A DNA stretch of 64,000 nucleotides from an uncultured Acidobacteriota bacterium. GTDB lineage: Bacteria; Acidobacteriota; Terriglobia; Bryobacterales; Bryobacteraceae. The translations under genes were made by a program, and so were the position numbers. Location: assembly GCA_902826685.1 (NCBI GenBank), contig CADEFT010000030.1, positions 1 through 64,000 on the forward strand, given 5' to 3'. Below, one piece after another: positions 7,853 to 15,976 of this stretch (its first letter is position 1; every line of letters begins with the position of its first letter). A model generated the notes under the pieces. It saw nothing but the letters and a program-made list of their open reading frames with translations, was not told the DNA's origin and made no database searches.

Positions 7853-8869
7853 ATGGTAACCCTTCTCACGATAAACTCGGGTTTGGAGTCTCCCTTGCTG
7901 AGCGCCCCTCAGGCGGCAGGCGGTACCGGTGGCCATTCCTGGCGGTATCAGGACTACACCATACGCTTTCGGGTCGGCGACCTTTATTTGTTCGGCGTGA
8001 AGCGCAAGGCCCAGGTGCGGCAAACGCACTTCACGCGCGAAACGGGAACGGTCGACTCGTTGCGCCTGCCCGAAGCGCGGGGCGGGGAGATCTATTATGT
8101 CCCGAGTTTTCCCGCCAGTCCGGAGCTGCCCGAGCTGAGCTCGGTGGGCCGCCTGTTGCGCTATTGCCTGCGGCGCTACGTGCGCCACTATATTTCGATC
8201 GAAGGGGATTTCACGGGGTATCTGGCGCGGTTCAGCTCCAAGTCCCGCAAGACGTTGAAGCGCAAGGCCGTATTGTGGAGTGAGCGCAACGGCGGGGAAA
8301 GCGGCGTGCGGCTGTTCGACCGGCCGGAACAGATGGAAGAATACGCCCGCCACTGCCGCCAGATCTCGGCGCGTACCTACCAGGAGCTGGTTTCGGGCGA
8401 TGGCTTTCCGCAGGACGGGCAGTTTGTGGAGGAGCTGCGCCAGATGGCCGCCGAGCGGCGCATCCTCGGCTATGTGCTGTTTGCCGGCGACCGGCCGGCG
8501 GCCTATGCGTACTGTTTCGTTCCCGCCGGGGCGCCCGAGGTGCTGCAGTATGACACGGTGGGCTACGATCCGGACGACAAGCAATGGTCGCCCGGCACGG
8601 TGCTGCTGTTTCATATCCTGGCGGATCTTTATAAACGCCAAACGCCCATGATTTTCGATTTCGGGATCGGGGATCATGCCTACAAGAGGTTCTTCGCCAC
8701 GCACTCGTTGTGGACGGCCGATCTGCTGTATCTGCCGGCCGGGTGGCGGAACCGCCTATTGGTGTGGGGTCATTATGGATTGCGCAAGGTGACGGCGGTG
8801 ATGCGAAAAGCGGCTGACGCGCTCGGGTTATCCGAACGCGTCAGACGGTTGGTTCGAGTCATGCGGTGA
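7853..8869 (+). CDS. GNAT-fold acyltransferase (CelD/BcsL-like)
   Basis: A 338-residue protein of the Acetyltransf_6/FemAB-like type. The recognisable core is residues ~110-300: YLARFSSKSRKTLKRKAV, the helix with EEYARHCRQISARTYQ, the acetyl-CoA region AERRILGYVLFAGDRPAAYAYCF, and the C-terminal FDFGIGDHAYKRFFA. Proteins of this type sit in exopolysaccharide and exosortase loci and are thought to transfer acyl or aminoacyl groups to cell-surface precursors; the substrate here is unknown. The start ATG at 7853 lacks a convincing ribosome site. It ends 37 bases from the convergent subtilase. Confidence 0.75.
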   Translation: MVTLLTINSGLESPLLSAPQAAGGTGGHSWRYQDYTIRFRVGDLYLFGVKRKAQVRQTHFTRETGTVDSLRLPEARGGEIYYVPSFPASPELPELSSVGRLLRYCLRRYVRHYISIEGDFTGYLARFSSKSRKTLKRKAVLWSERNGGESGVRLFDRPEQMEEYARHCRQISARTYQELVSGDGFPQDGQFVEELRQMAAERRILGYVLFAGDRPAAYAYCFVPAGAPEVLQYDTVGYDPDDKQWSPGTVLLFHILADLYKRQTPMIFDFGIGDHAYKRFFATHSLWTADLLYLPAGWRNRLLVWGHYGLRKVTAVMRKAADALGLSERVRRLVRVMR

Positions 8870-8906
8870 CCTGTTGGTCAAGCCACCGCGTTGCCAGGAT
8901 CAAAAT

Positions 8907-10586
8907 TTATTCGCCTTTGATTAGGCTCGAAGCCTCGCCGCTCAGATTCGGGTTGGAAGAGAACGGAGAGCTGGTGCCCCAGACGACGTTGGCGGCGCTT
9001 GTGCCGGCCGTTCCCCAGATCACGTTGGTGCCCCAAATCACGTTGGTGCCCCAGACCACGTTCGTACCCCAAATCACGTTGAGCGGCAGAGCGGCCGTTC
9101 CCCACACCACGTTGGAGGCAGCCAGAATGCTCACCTCGTTCTTGTTGCTGTTGTACGAAGCCACCGGCGACTGAGCCGACAGCAGCGGCAGAGACAGGAG
9201 ATCGGCCACCGCGGCGTTGATATCGAGATAGCCGGCGCCAACCGTGAACAGGTCGTTGCGTATCGTATAGGTGACGCCTCCATCGGTCACCGTGGAAGTG
9301 GGAGGGAATCCGCGCCAGGCGGTTTTCATCAACCGGATCTTGACCTGATCGGGCGTCAGCCAGGGTTGCGACTCGAGCAGGAGCGCGACGGCGCCGGAGA
9401 CCACTGGCGCGGCCATGCTGGTGCCGCTCAGGTGCATGTAGCTGTATTTGTTGACGACGTTGTCGGGGTATTGCTCGAGCAGTTTGCCCGTGCCAAGCGC
9501 GATCACCTTGTTACCCGGCGCCAACAGATCGGGCTTGACGATGTGATCGATCATCGTCGGGCCTTTGGAGCTGTAAGAGGCCGGCGTATCGTCGGCGCGC
9601 GTGGCCGTGTTATTCGCCTTGCCGGCGCCCACGGTGATCACGAACGGATCGTTGCCGGGCGAGTTGATGGTGCCATAGCCTTTGATGCCCTTGGTGTCGA
9701 CACGGCCGTCGTTGCCGGCGGCGACCACGACTACGATGCCGGCCTTCCAGGCGGCCTCGACGGCCAGACAAAGCGGGTCTTTCTTGTAGCTGTCGGAAAC
9801 CGGGCGTCCGATTGAAAGATTGATGATACGAATGTCGAACAGCCGCTTGTAGGTGACCGCCCACTCAATAGCGGCGATCACTTCACTGTCTTTCCCTTTG
9901 CCGTTCTTGTCGAGAACCCGCAGATTGACGAGTTTCACGCCAGGGGCCAGACCACGGTAGGGCGCGTGGAAATAATTCTCGCCCGCGCCGTCGCCGCCGA
10001 GAATCGACGCCACGTGGGTGCCGTGGCCGTAGGCGTCGTCGACTGAGCTGTCGTTCTTTACGAAAGACTTTTGATAGACGAGGCGGCGCGCCAGAAAGTC
10101 GAACGCCTCGCTGTTCTCGATGCCGCTGTCGATGACCGCCACGGTCACGCCATCGCCGGTGAGCCGGGTACGGTTGATGAGCGTATCGGCCATGGTGGCG
10201 CTTTTGGCCTTGTCGACGGTGGCGTGAATTTCATGGTCCACGCTGACATACTCTACGTCCGGGTCCTCGGCCAGCGCGGCGAGATCGGCGCGCTTGAGCG
10301 TATAGGAAGCGCTGTCGATGAGGTCGTGCTCGCGCCTGGCCCGCAGGCCGAGCCGGGAGCCGGCGATCGCCGCCCTGCCTCCACGGCCCGCGCGCCGGCC
10401 CTTGTCGCGAAACTTCACGATTACATCCACATCCTCATCGGCCTGGCTGGAAGGCAGGGCCAGTTCCGCCGCCAGTTTCCGTTCCACCGGCGCCCTCGTT
10501 TCTGAATATTCCGCTTCTTGCGCGAATGCGGCCGCCGAAACGATACCGGCCGCAAACGACAATCTCCAAAGCAGACGGACTTTCAT
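8907..10586 (-). CDS. Subtilisin-like serine protease with WGT repeat tail
   Basis: A 559-residue secreted S8 protease. From the start at 10586 there is a signal peptide (residues 1-22), an I9-like propeptide (~50-125), then the catalytic domain with Asp153 (VIDSG), His188 (GHGTHVA), oxyanion Asn292 (AAGND) and Ser390 (GTSMAAP), so the triad is complete. The C-terminal ~75 residues carry repeats of N-V/I-V/I-W-G-T. I chose 10586 because it begins the signal sequence and has AAGGAG upstream; the frame is open 35 codons further. The leader can fold to hide that ribosome site. Likely an extracellular protease. Confidence 0.92.
   Translation of the reverse strand: MKVRLLWRLSFAAGIVSAAAFAQEAEYSETRAPVERKLAAELALPSSQADEDVDVIVKFRDKGRRAGRGGRAAIAGSRLGLRARREHDLIDSASYTLKRADLAALAEDPDVEYVSVDHEIHATVDKAKSATMADTLINRTRLTGDGVTVAVIDSGIENSEAFDFLARRLVYQKSFVKNDSSVDDAYGHGTHVASILGGDGAGENYFHAPYRGLAPGVKLVNLRVLDKNGKGKDSEVIAAIEWAVTYKRLFDIRIINLSIGRPVSDSYKKDPLCLAVEAAWKAGIVVVVAAGNDGRVDTKGIKGYGTINSPGNDPFVITVGAGKANNTATRADDTPASYSSKGPTMIDHIVKPDLLAPGNKVIALGTGKLLEQYPDNVVNKYSYMHLSGTSMAAPVVSGAVALLLESQPWLTPDQVKIRLMKTAWRGFPPTSTVTDGGVTYTIRNDLFTVGAGYLDINAAVADLLSLPLLSAQSPVASYNSNKNEVSILAASNVVWGTAALPLNVIWGTNVVWGTNVIWGTNVIWGTAGTSAANVVWGTSSPFSSNPNLSGEASSLIKGE
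8973..9113 (-). repeat. WGT hexapeptide repeats in the protease tail
   Basis: Six copies of N-V/I-V/I-W-G-T in 47 residues, four of them back to back. The DNA copies are near-identical 18-mers. Such tails occur on secreted subtilases of Acidobacteriota; their function is not established. Confidence 0.9.
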
Positions 10587-10597
10587 TGCGTAAGAAA

Positions 10598-10642
10598 AAA
10601 CTCCTTGCGATTGCTGGTGCAACGAGCGTTCCAAAGGAGTTT
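10598..10642 (-). promoter_or_regulatory. Possible ribosome-site-sequestering hairpin upstream of the protease
   Basis: In the protease mRNA leader, AAACTCCTT (10642-10634) is perfectly complementary to AAGGAGTTT (10606-10598), which contains the ribosome-binding site. The nine-base-pair helix would enclose a 27-base loop and block translation. The ribosome site lies 14 bases from the ATG, somewhat far. Consistent with a temperature- or ligand-sensitive switch, but no ligand family is recognised. Confidence 0.45.
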
Positions 10643-10683
10643 CTCGTGGAATCAATACTTTAGGGACTCCCTCCCGGCCGGAA

Positions 10684-10722
10684 CCGGACACTTTGTCCGG
10701 TGTTGTCCGAACACCCTGTCCG
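10684..10722. promoter_or_regulatory. Inverted and repeated TGTCCG motif, operator-like
   Basis: A perfect inverted repeat CCGGACA-CTT-TGTCCGG (10684-10700) is followed by two more TGTCCG copies at 10704 and 10717, giving three same-strand copies spaced 10 and 13 bases. This near-helical spacing in the divergent 224-base region between the protease and the glycosyltransferase suggests a protein-binding site. The regulator is unknown. Confidence 0.4.
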
Positions 10723-10810
10723 CCTTAGCCTTGGGCGTACTGTGAGCGGATGCGGCCTTCGTACCACTTTCTTATCTCATCTACGCCTGTTATTCTTACG
10801 GATCGGATAG

Positions 10811-12025
10811 ATGAAGATACTTGCGCTTACGACGGTTTATCCAGGACCGGGAGAGCCACAGAAAGCTCCCTACGTGCGCACCAGGTTACAGTACTTAGCC
10901 GATACGGATGATGTAAAGCTACTAGTACCGGTTCCGGCCGTGGATTACGGGAATCCCGCCGGTAAGTGGCTGGCGGGCTGGCAACTGCCGCTTTCCTACC
11001 GGGATCGCTCCGTCGATGTGCTTTACCGGCGCTGGTTTTATCCGCCTTCGGGCGGCGCCCTCAACGCCCTGTTCCTGTTCCTGCGCGTTCTGCCCACGGT
11101 GGCGCGGCTGCGGGCACGATTTCCGTTTGAAGCGATCTGCGCCGATTTCGCTCACCCGGAAGGCGTTTGCGCCGCCATGCTGGCCTCGATATTCGGCGTT
11201 CCTTTTACCGTCACGCTGCGCGGCAACGAACTGGCCAACAGCAATCACTGGGCGCGGCGGCGCGCGATGGGCTGGGCTTTGCGGCGCGCGGCGCGCGTAG
11301 TGGCGCTATCGGACGAACTGCGCGCGCTGGCCATCCAATTGGGCGCGGCGCCCGGGCGTGCCGTTCTGTTGCCCAATGGCGTCGATGCGGAGCATTTCCA
11401 TCCACGATCGAAAAGCGAGTGCCGCCGCAAACACAACCTCCGCGAGGACGAAGCGATCGTTCTTTCGGCGGGCCAGTTACGGGAACTGAAGGGACATCAC
11501 CGCATCGTGGAATGCTTGAAGGGATTACGCGCCGCGGGCATTCCGGCGCGGCTGGTGATCGCCGGAGGACCTGGACGCGCCGACCGGTTCGCTCCGGTGC
11601 TCAAGGAAGCGGTAACCGCAAGCGGCATGGCGGAGTATGTTACCTTTGCCGGAGACGTATCCCAAGACAGTGTGGCGGAGCTCATGGCGGCCGCCGACGT
11701 TTTTTGCCTGGCCAGTTCGCGCGAAGGCTGGCCGAACGTTGTAAATGAAGCGCTGGCCTGCGGAACTCCTGTGGTCTCCACCGAAGTGGGCGCCATCCGG
11801 AGGCTGCTGCCGTCGCCTCAGTATGGATTCATCGTGCCCGTAAACGACCGCCAGGCGATGGAGGACGCCTTGGCGGCCGCGCTTCGGCACACCTGGGATC
11901 ACGCCGCAATCGCCCGCTGGGGTGGCGCGCGATCCTGGAAAAACGTGGCCGCTGAGTTGAGAGAACACCTGCTCGCCATCACGGGCAATCACACCGATGC
12001 GCAAACCGGTCACCATCATCGTTAA
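10811..12025 (+). CDS. GT4-family glycosyltransferase
   Basis: A 404-residue GT-B fold glycosyltransferase of family GT4. The N-terminal domain begins MKILALTTVYPGPGEPQKAPYVRTR. The C-terminal domain has LPNGVDAEHFHP, LSAGQLRELKGHHRIVECL, LVIAGGPG and the catalytic/nucleotide motif SREGWPNVVNEALACGTPVVST (E-x7-E type). It transfers a sugar from an NDP-sugar to a glycan acceptor at the cytoplasmic side of the membrane; neither sugar is known. It overlaps the following ChbG-like gene by 29 bases, so the two are translationally coupled. Confidence 0.9.
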   Translation: MKILALTTVYPGPGEPQKAPYVRTRLQYLADTDDVKLLVPVPAVDYGNPAGKWLAGWQLPLSYRDRSVDVLYRRWFYPPSGGALNALFLFLRVLPTVARLRARFPFEAICADFAHPEGVCAAMLASIFGVPFTVTLRGNELANSNHWARRRAMGWALRRAARVVALSDELRALAIQLGAAPGRAVLLPNGVDAEHFHPRSKSECRRKHNLREDEAIVLSAGQLRELKGHHRIVECLKGLRAAGIPARLVIAGGPGRADRFAPVLKEAVTASGMAEYVTFAGDVSQDSVAELMAAADVFCLASSREGWPNVVNEALACGTPVVSTEVGAIRRLLPSPQYGFIVPVNDRQAMEDALAAALRHTWDHAAIARWGGARSWKNVAAELREHLLAITGNHTDAQTGHHHR

Positions 12026-12761
12026 CGCCGACGATCTCGGAATGAGCCGGTGTGTCAACGACGCCATCTTCACAATGATGGGGCGCGGCAAGGTTACATC
12101 GGCAACGATTCTGGCGAACGCTCCGGAGGTCAGGGAGGCTTGCGGCAAACTCAGCCTGTTTCCGCAATGCAGCTTCGGTGTCCATCTGAACGTGACCGAG
12201 TACGAGCCGCTTTCGCGCTCCGGCGCGCAACTGCTCGACAACGGCCGGTTCTCGCGCAAGATCGCGGCGGCGAAGCCAAGTGAGCGCGTAGTGCGGGCGG
12301 TTTACGAAGAGTTCTGCGCGCAGGTGGACCGGCTGATTTCCTTCGGCGTGCCCATCAGCCACATCGATTCCCATCACCACATCCACACCACGCCGGCCGG
12401 CTTTCTCGCCTTGAAGGCGCTGCAGCGGCGCTATGGAATCCGCCGCGTACGGCTTTCGAAGAATCTGTACGCACCCGCCGATCGTCCCGGCATGGCTCGG
12501 CTATGGGGCAAGCACGCCTACAACGCCGCGCTGCGGAACGTCTATCGCACCACCACCACGGCCGGATTCACCGAACTGCGGACCTATGCGCGGCTCTTGA
12601 GCGAACAGGGCATTCCCGCCATGCCGAGCGTGGAGTTGATGACGCATCCCGGCGCGGACCGCTATTCCGATGAAACCAACCTGCTTGAAAACGGATGGAC
12701 CGGCGACTGGTCCGCGTTCCGGTTGATTTCCTACGCCGCGCTTGAAGCGGGCTCTTCCTGA
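11997..12761 (+). CDS. ChbG/HpnK (YdjC-type) carbohydrate deacetylase
   Basis: A 254-residue member of the YdjC/ChbG family of metal-dependent N-deacetylases. Metal and catalytic signatures are NADDLG (residues 10-15), HLN (His63) and HIDSHHHIH (122-130). Family members remove N-acetyl groups from chitooligosaccharides or glycan lipids. Coupling to a GT4 suggests that it trims the glycan made by that enzyme. It ends in a 31-base tail-to-tail overlap with the GINT1-like gene. Confidence 0.85.
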   Translation: MRKPVTIIVNADDLGMSRCVNDAIFTMMGRGKVTSATILANAPEVREACGKLSLFPQCSFGVHLNVTEYEPLSRSGAQLLDNGRFSRKIAAAKPSERVVRAVYEEFCAQVDRLISFGVPISHIDSHHHIHTTPAGFLALKALQRRYGIRRVRLSKNLYAPADRPGMARLWGKHAYNAALRNVYRTTTTAGFTELRTYARLLSEQGIPAMPSVELMTHPGADRYSDETNLLENGWTGDWSAFRLISYAALEAGSS

Positions 12762-13642
12762 TAGTCGTCCACCGTCAGACGGACGATGCGCTGCAGACGC
12801 GCGGCGGTGGGCCGGAACAGGAACCCGTCCCGTTCAAACAGATCGCCGGTGCCGGACGCGCAGCGGACGTCTGAGAGAACCGGATTCAGCGGATGGGGCG
12901 TCCATTCCTTCGTTCCGGGACTTTCGGTCGAGAACAGGTACAGATCGCGGTTCGGCGCTCCGTAGAGCGGCGCTTCGATGCACTGGAATTTCCACCAGCG
13001 GCCTTCATGGTGAACGATGCGCGGCTGAGAGGCCGAGGGATCGGGCACCGGCACCGCCACACCGCCCGGACGAGGTGGAGGCAGCGGAGCGCGATAAGGC
13101 CGCAGGCTCGGCATCCCCTGTTCGTAATACAACCGCAATTGCCGTTCGAAGAGAAAATTCTGCGCCCAGTGCGCGGCGGAAGAGGCTAGAGAATAAGATT
13201 CAAAAACAGTGATAGGCTCGCGGCGGCCCGCCAGCAGCGTACGCAAGCGGCATCCATGCAAAGAGCCGTTGACCAGGCGTTCACACCACCACATGCCGGC
13301 GGGATAGGACGGCATCAACTGGCGGACGGTGGCGGCGTCGCCTGAAAGCAGAATCAAGACATCGGCATTGGTCTGGCGCAGCGGGCTGCGCACGGCGTCG
13401 AGCAGGCGGATGGCCACCGCCTTTCCCGCATCGCCCGGCGGCGCATCCTGGCGCATCGTGACACTCGGGGTGGCGCACAAAAGCGGCGTGGCCCAAGAAA
13501 CGTTCTGTAACTTTACGGCCAAAGCGGCCGCCCATCCCGGCAGTGTTTCGCCGGAAATCACCATGCCTACGCGGAGAGGCTTTCGCGGAGCAGGGAGTGA
13601 GGCGGCGGACGCCTGCCCATCCAATACAGGAACAATCTGCAT
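12731..13642 (-). CDS. GINT1-N-like / formyltransferase-type protein, shortened
   Basis: A 303-residue protein. The N-terminal half has a Rossmann-like start (LRVGMVISGETLPGWAAALAVKLQ) as in formyltransferase-related sugar enzymes. The C-terminal half carries the signature of the glucosamine inositolphosphorylceramide transferase N-domain propeller: YLFSTESPGTKEWTPHPLNPVLSDVRCA and GDLFERDGFLFRPT. In family members this block is followed by further propeller blades; here the chain stops after RIVRLTVDDYQEEP, and the segment between RPT and RIV seems internally shortened. The missing C-terminus coincides with a 31-base overlap with the convergent deacetylase. Probably a glycan-modifying enzyme; activity is doubtful. 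Confidence 0.6.
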   Translation of the reverse strand: MQIVPVLDGQASAASLPAPRKPLRVGMVISGETLPGWAAALAVKLQNVSWATPLLCATPSVTMRQDAPPGDAGKAVAIRLLDAVRSPLRQTNADVLILLSGDAATVRQLMPSYPAGMWWCERLVNGSLHGCRLRTLLAGRREPITVFESYSLASSAAHWAQNFLFERQLRLYYEQGMPSLRPYRAPLPPPRPGGVAVPVPDPSASQPRIVHHEGRWWKFQCIEAPLYGAPNRDLYLFSTESPGTKEWTPHPLNPVLSDVRCASGTGDLFERDGFLFRPTAARLQRIVRLTVDDYQEEPASSAA

Positions 13643-13703
13643 CCGATCGCAGATCGGCGGAATAGGGGGAAAGGCTTAGCCCGGAACGCGCCATAATCGT
13701 CCC

Positions 13704-14417
13704 ATGCGCCCCGTCCTGTTCTTTCTATTGACGTTTCCCTTGGCGGCTCAGCAACCCGATGGCGCCCGCGGCGCCGCCATCTATTCGAGCCAATGCGCCA
13801 TCTGTCACGGACGCCAGGGAGAAGGCGGCCGCGGTCCGTCGCTGGCACGGGCCCGGCTGCGCCATGCTCCCAGCGACGAATCGCTCATGCGCCTGATCCG
13901 CGCCGGACTTCCCGGCGGCGGTATGCCCGGTACCTGGCTCAATGACTTCGAACTGCGGGACGTGGCGGCCCATGTCCGCTCGCTCGGCCGCTTTCCCCGT
14001 CCACCGGTCGCGGGCGACGCCGCCCGCGGCGAAACGGTTTACTTGAAAGCCGGCTGTGCGAAATGCCACACGCTGCGCGGCGAAGGTGGAGCGTTCGGGC
14101 CTGATCTCACCGGCATCGGCTCGCGCCGTAACGCCGGCCACTTGCGCGCCTCCGTGCTCGACCCCGCCGCCGACGTCCCCGCCGGCTTCGTCCTGATCCA
14201 CGCGGACAAGATCACCGGCGCGCGCGTCAACGAAGATACGTTTTCCGTCCAGATCCGCGATGCCTCGGGCAAGCTGCATTCTTTCTGGAAATCCGCACTC
14301 ACCAGTCTGCGCAAGGAGCCGGGCAAGACGGCCATGCCCTCCTATCGCGGCACCCTCCAGGGCGAGGATCTCGACAACCTGATCGCCTATCTCGCCTCCC
14401 AGGAGGATCTTCCATGA
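13704..14417 (+). CDS. Diheme cytochrome c
   Basis: A 237-residue secreted protein with a signal peptide (residues ~1-16) and two class I c-type heme sites, CAICH (31-35) and CAKCH (118-122), with candidate Met ligands after each (GGGMPGTW and AMPSYRG). Its stop overlaps the start of the quinoprotein dehydrogenase (ATGA), so the two form one unit. It is the likely periplasmic electron acceptor of that enzyme. Confidence 0.9.
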   Translation: MRPVLFFLLTFPLAAQQPDGARGAAIYSSQCAICHGRQGEGGRGPSLARARLRHAPSDESLMRLIRAGLPGGGMPGTWLNDFELRDVAAHVRSLGRFPRPPVAGDAARGETVYLKAGCAKCHTLRGEGGAFGPDLTGIGSRRNAGHLRASVLDPAADVPAGFVLIHADKITGARVNEDTFSVQIRDASGKLHSFWKSALTSLRKEPGKTAMPSYRGTLQGEDLDNLIAYLASQEDLP

Positions 14418-15976
14418 ATCTGCTCTTACTGCTGCTGGCGCAATTGACCTATGACCGCCTGCTGCATCCGGATCGCGAGCCCGGCAACTGGCTCACTTAC
14501 TCCGGCAATTACGCGTCGCATCATTATTCGCCGCTCGGCCAGATCACTCGCGCCAACGTGGGACGTTTGAAGCCGGCCTGGATGTATCAGATCCGCGGGC
14601 GCGAGCATTTCGAAACGATGCCGCTGGTGTTTGACGGAGTCATGTACATTACCGATCCGCCGAGCGATGTGACGGCGCTCGACCTGCGCACCGGCCGCCC
14701 CATCTGGCATTACCGCCGCGCGATTCCACCAGGGATCGCCGTCTGCTGCGGGCAGGTGAACCGGGGCGTGGCGGCGCTGGGCGGCCAGATTTTCGTGACC
14801 ACCATCGACGCTCACGTGGTGGCGCTTGACGCCGCCACTGGCCGTGTCCGCTGGGATATCGAGATCGCCGACCGCAAGCTCGCCTATTCCCTGACCGCCG
14901 CGCCACTGGCGCTCAAGGACCGCATCATCGTCGGCATGGCCGGCGCCGAGTACGGAGTGCGTGGGTTTCTCGATGCCTACGACGCCAAAACGGGCCGCCG
15001 CTTGTGGCGTTTCTACACCACGCCCGGTCCCGGCGAGCCAGGCCATGAAACCTGGTCCGGCGATAGCTGGAAAATGGGCGGAGCCACCACCTGGGTGACG
15101 GGCTCCTACGATCCGGAACTGAACCTGGTCTACTGGGGCACCGGTAATCCGGGTCCCGATTACGACGGCACGGTGCGCGCGGGCGACAATCTTTATTCCG
15201 ATTCGGTGATTGCGCTCGACGCCGATACGGGCAAGTTGAAATGGCACTTTCAATTCACCCCGCACGACGTCAACGATATGGATTCCAATCAGATTCCGGT
15301 GCTGATCGACGCGCCATGGAATGGCCGTATGCGGAAGCTGATGCTGTTTGCCAATCGGAATGCGTTCTACTACGTGCTCGACCGGGCGACGGGCGAATTT
15401 CTGCGCGCCAGGCAGTTCACGCGCCAGAACTGGGCCAAGAGCATCGACCCGAAGACGGGGCGGCCGGTTCCCAACATCGAGCAGACCACGCCCAACTCGA
15501 CCGGCGCGCTGGTCTATCCGGACGACGACGGGACGTCGAACTGGTTCAGCCCCTCCTACAGTCCGCGGACGAAGCTGTTCTATCAGAACGTTCGTGAGAA
15601 GGGAGCTTATTACTACAAGGCCGATACGAAGTTCCAGCCGGGACGTCTGTATCTGGGCGCAACCAAGCGCGATATTCCGAACGAGGAAGCTTACGGAACT
15701 CTGCGCGCCCTGCACGCGCTTACCGGCGAACAGGCCTGGGAGTTTCGCATGCATTCGCCGCCCTGGGGCGGAGTGCTGGCCACCGCCGGCGATCTGGTCT
15801 TCTCGGGAACCATGGAAGGCGATTTCTTTGCACTCGACGCGCTCAACGGAAAGCCCTTGTGGCGCTTTCAGACCGGAGGCGAGATCTGGGCCAATCCAAT
15901 CAGCTACCGCAGCGAGGGCAAGCAATACATCGCCCTGGCGGCGGGCAGCGCGTTGATGGTGTTCGGCCTCGACTAA
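14414..15976 (+). CDS. PQQ-dependent alcohol-type dehydrogenase (quinoprotein)
   Basis: A 520-residue eight-bladed propeller quinoprotein with repeated A-L-D-x-x-T-G-x-x-x-W tryptophan-docking motifs. It retains the vicinal disulfide pair Cys111-Cys112 that stacks on PQQ, and metal ligands equivalent to those of methanol dehydrogenase: Glu179 (GAEYGVRG), Asn245 (GTGNP) and Asp288 in HDVNDMD. An extra Asp290 two residues later is the position that marks lanthanide-using enzymes. A short hydrophobic signal is at the N-terminus. Substrate is unknown, probably an alcohol or sugar alcohol oxidised in the periplasm with electrons passed to the co-encoded cytochrome c. Confidence 0.9.
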   Translation: MNLLLLLLAQLTYDRLLHPDREPGNWLTYSGNYASHHYSPLGQITRANVGRLKPAWMYQIRGREHFETMPLVFDGVMYITDPPSDVTALDLRTGRPIWHYRRAIPPGIAVCCGQVNRGVAALGGQIFVTTIDAHVVALDAATGRVRWDIEIADRKLAYSLTAAPLALKDRIIVGMAGAEYGVRGFLDAYDAKTGRRLWRFYTTPGPGEPGHETWSGDSWKMGGATTWVTGSYDPELNLVYWGTGNPGPDYDGTVRAGDNLYSDSVIALDADTGKLKWHFQFTPHDVNDMDSNQIPVLIDAPWNGRMRKLMLFANRNAFYYVLDRATGEFLRARQFTRQNWAKSIDPKTGRPVPNIEQTTPNSTGALVYPDDDGTSNWFSPSYSPRTKLFYQNVREKGAYYYKADTKFQPGRLYLGATKRDIPNEEAYGTLRALHALTGEQAWEFRMHSPPWGGVLATAGDLVFSGTMEGDFFALDALNGKPLWRFQTGGEIWANPISYRSEGKQYIALAAGSALMVFGLD

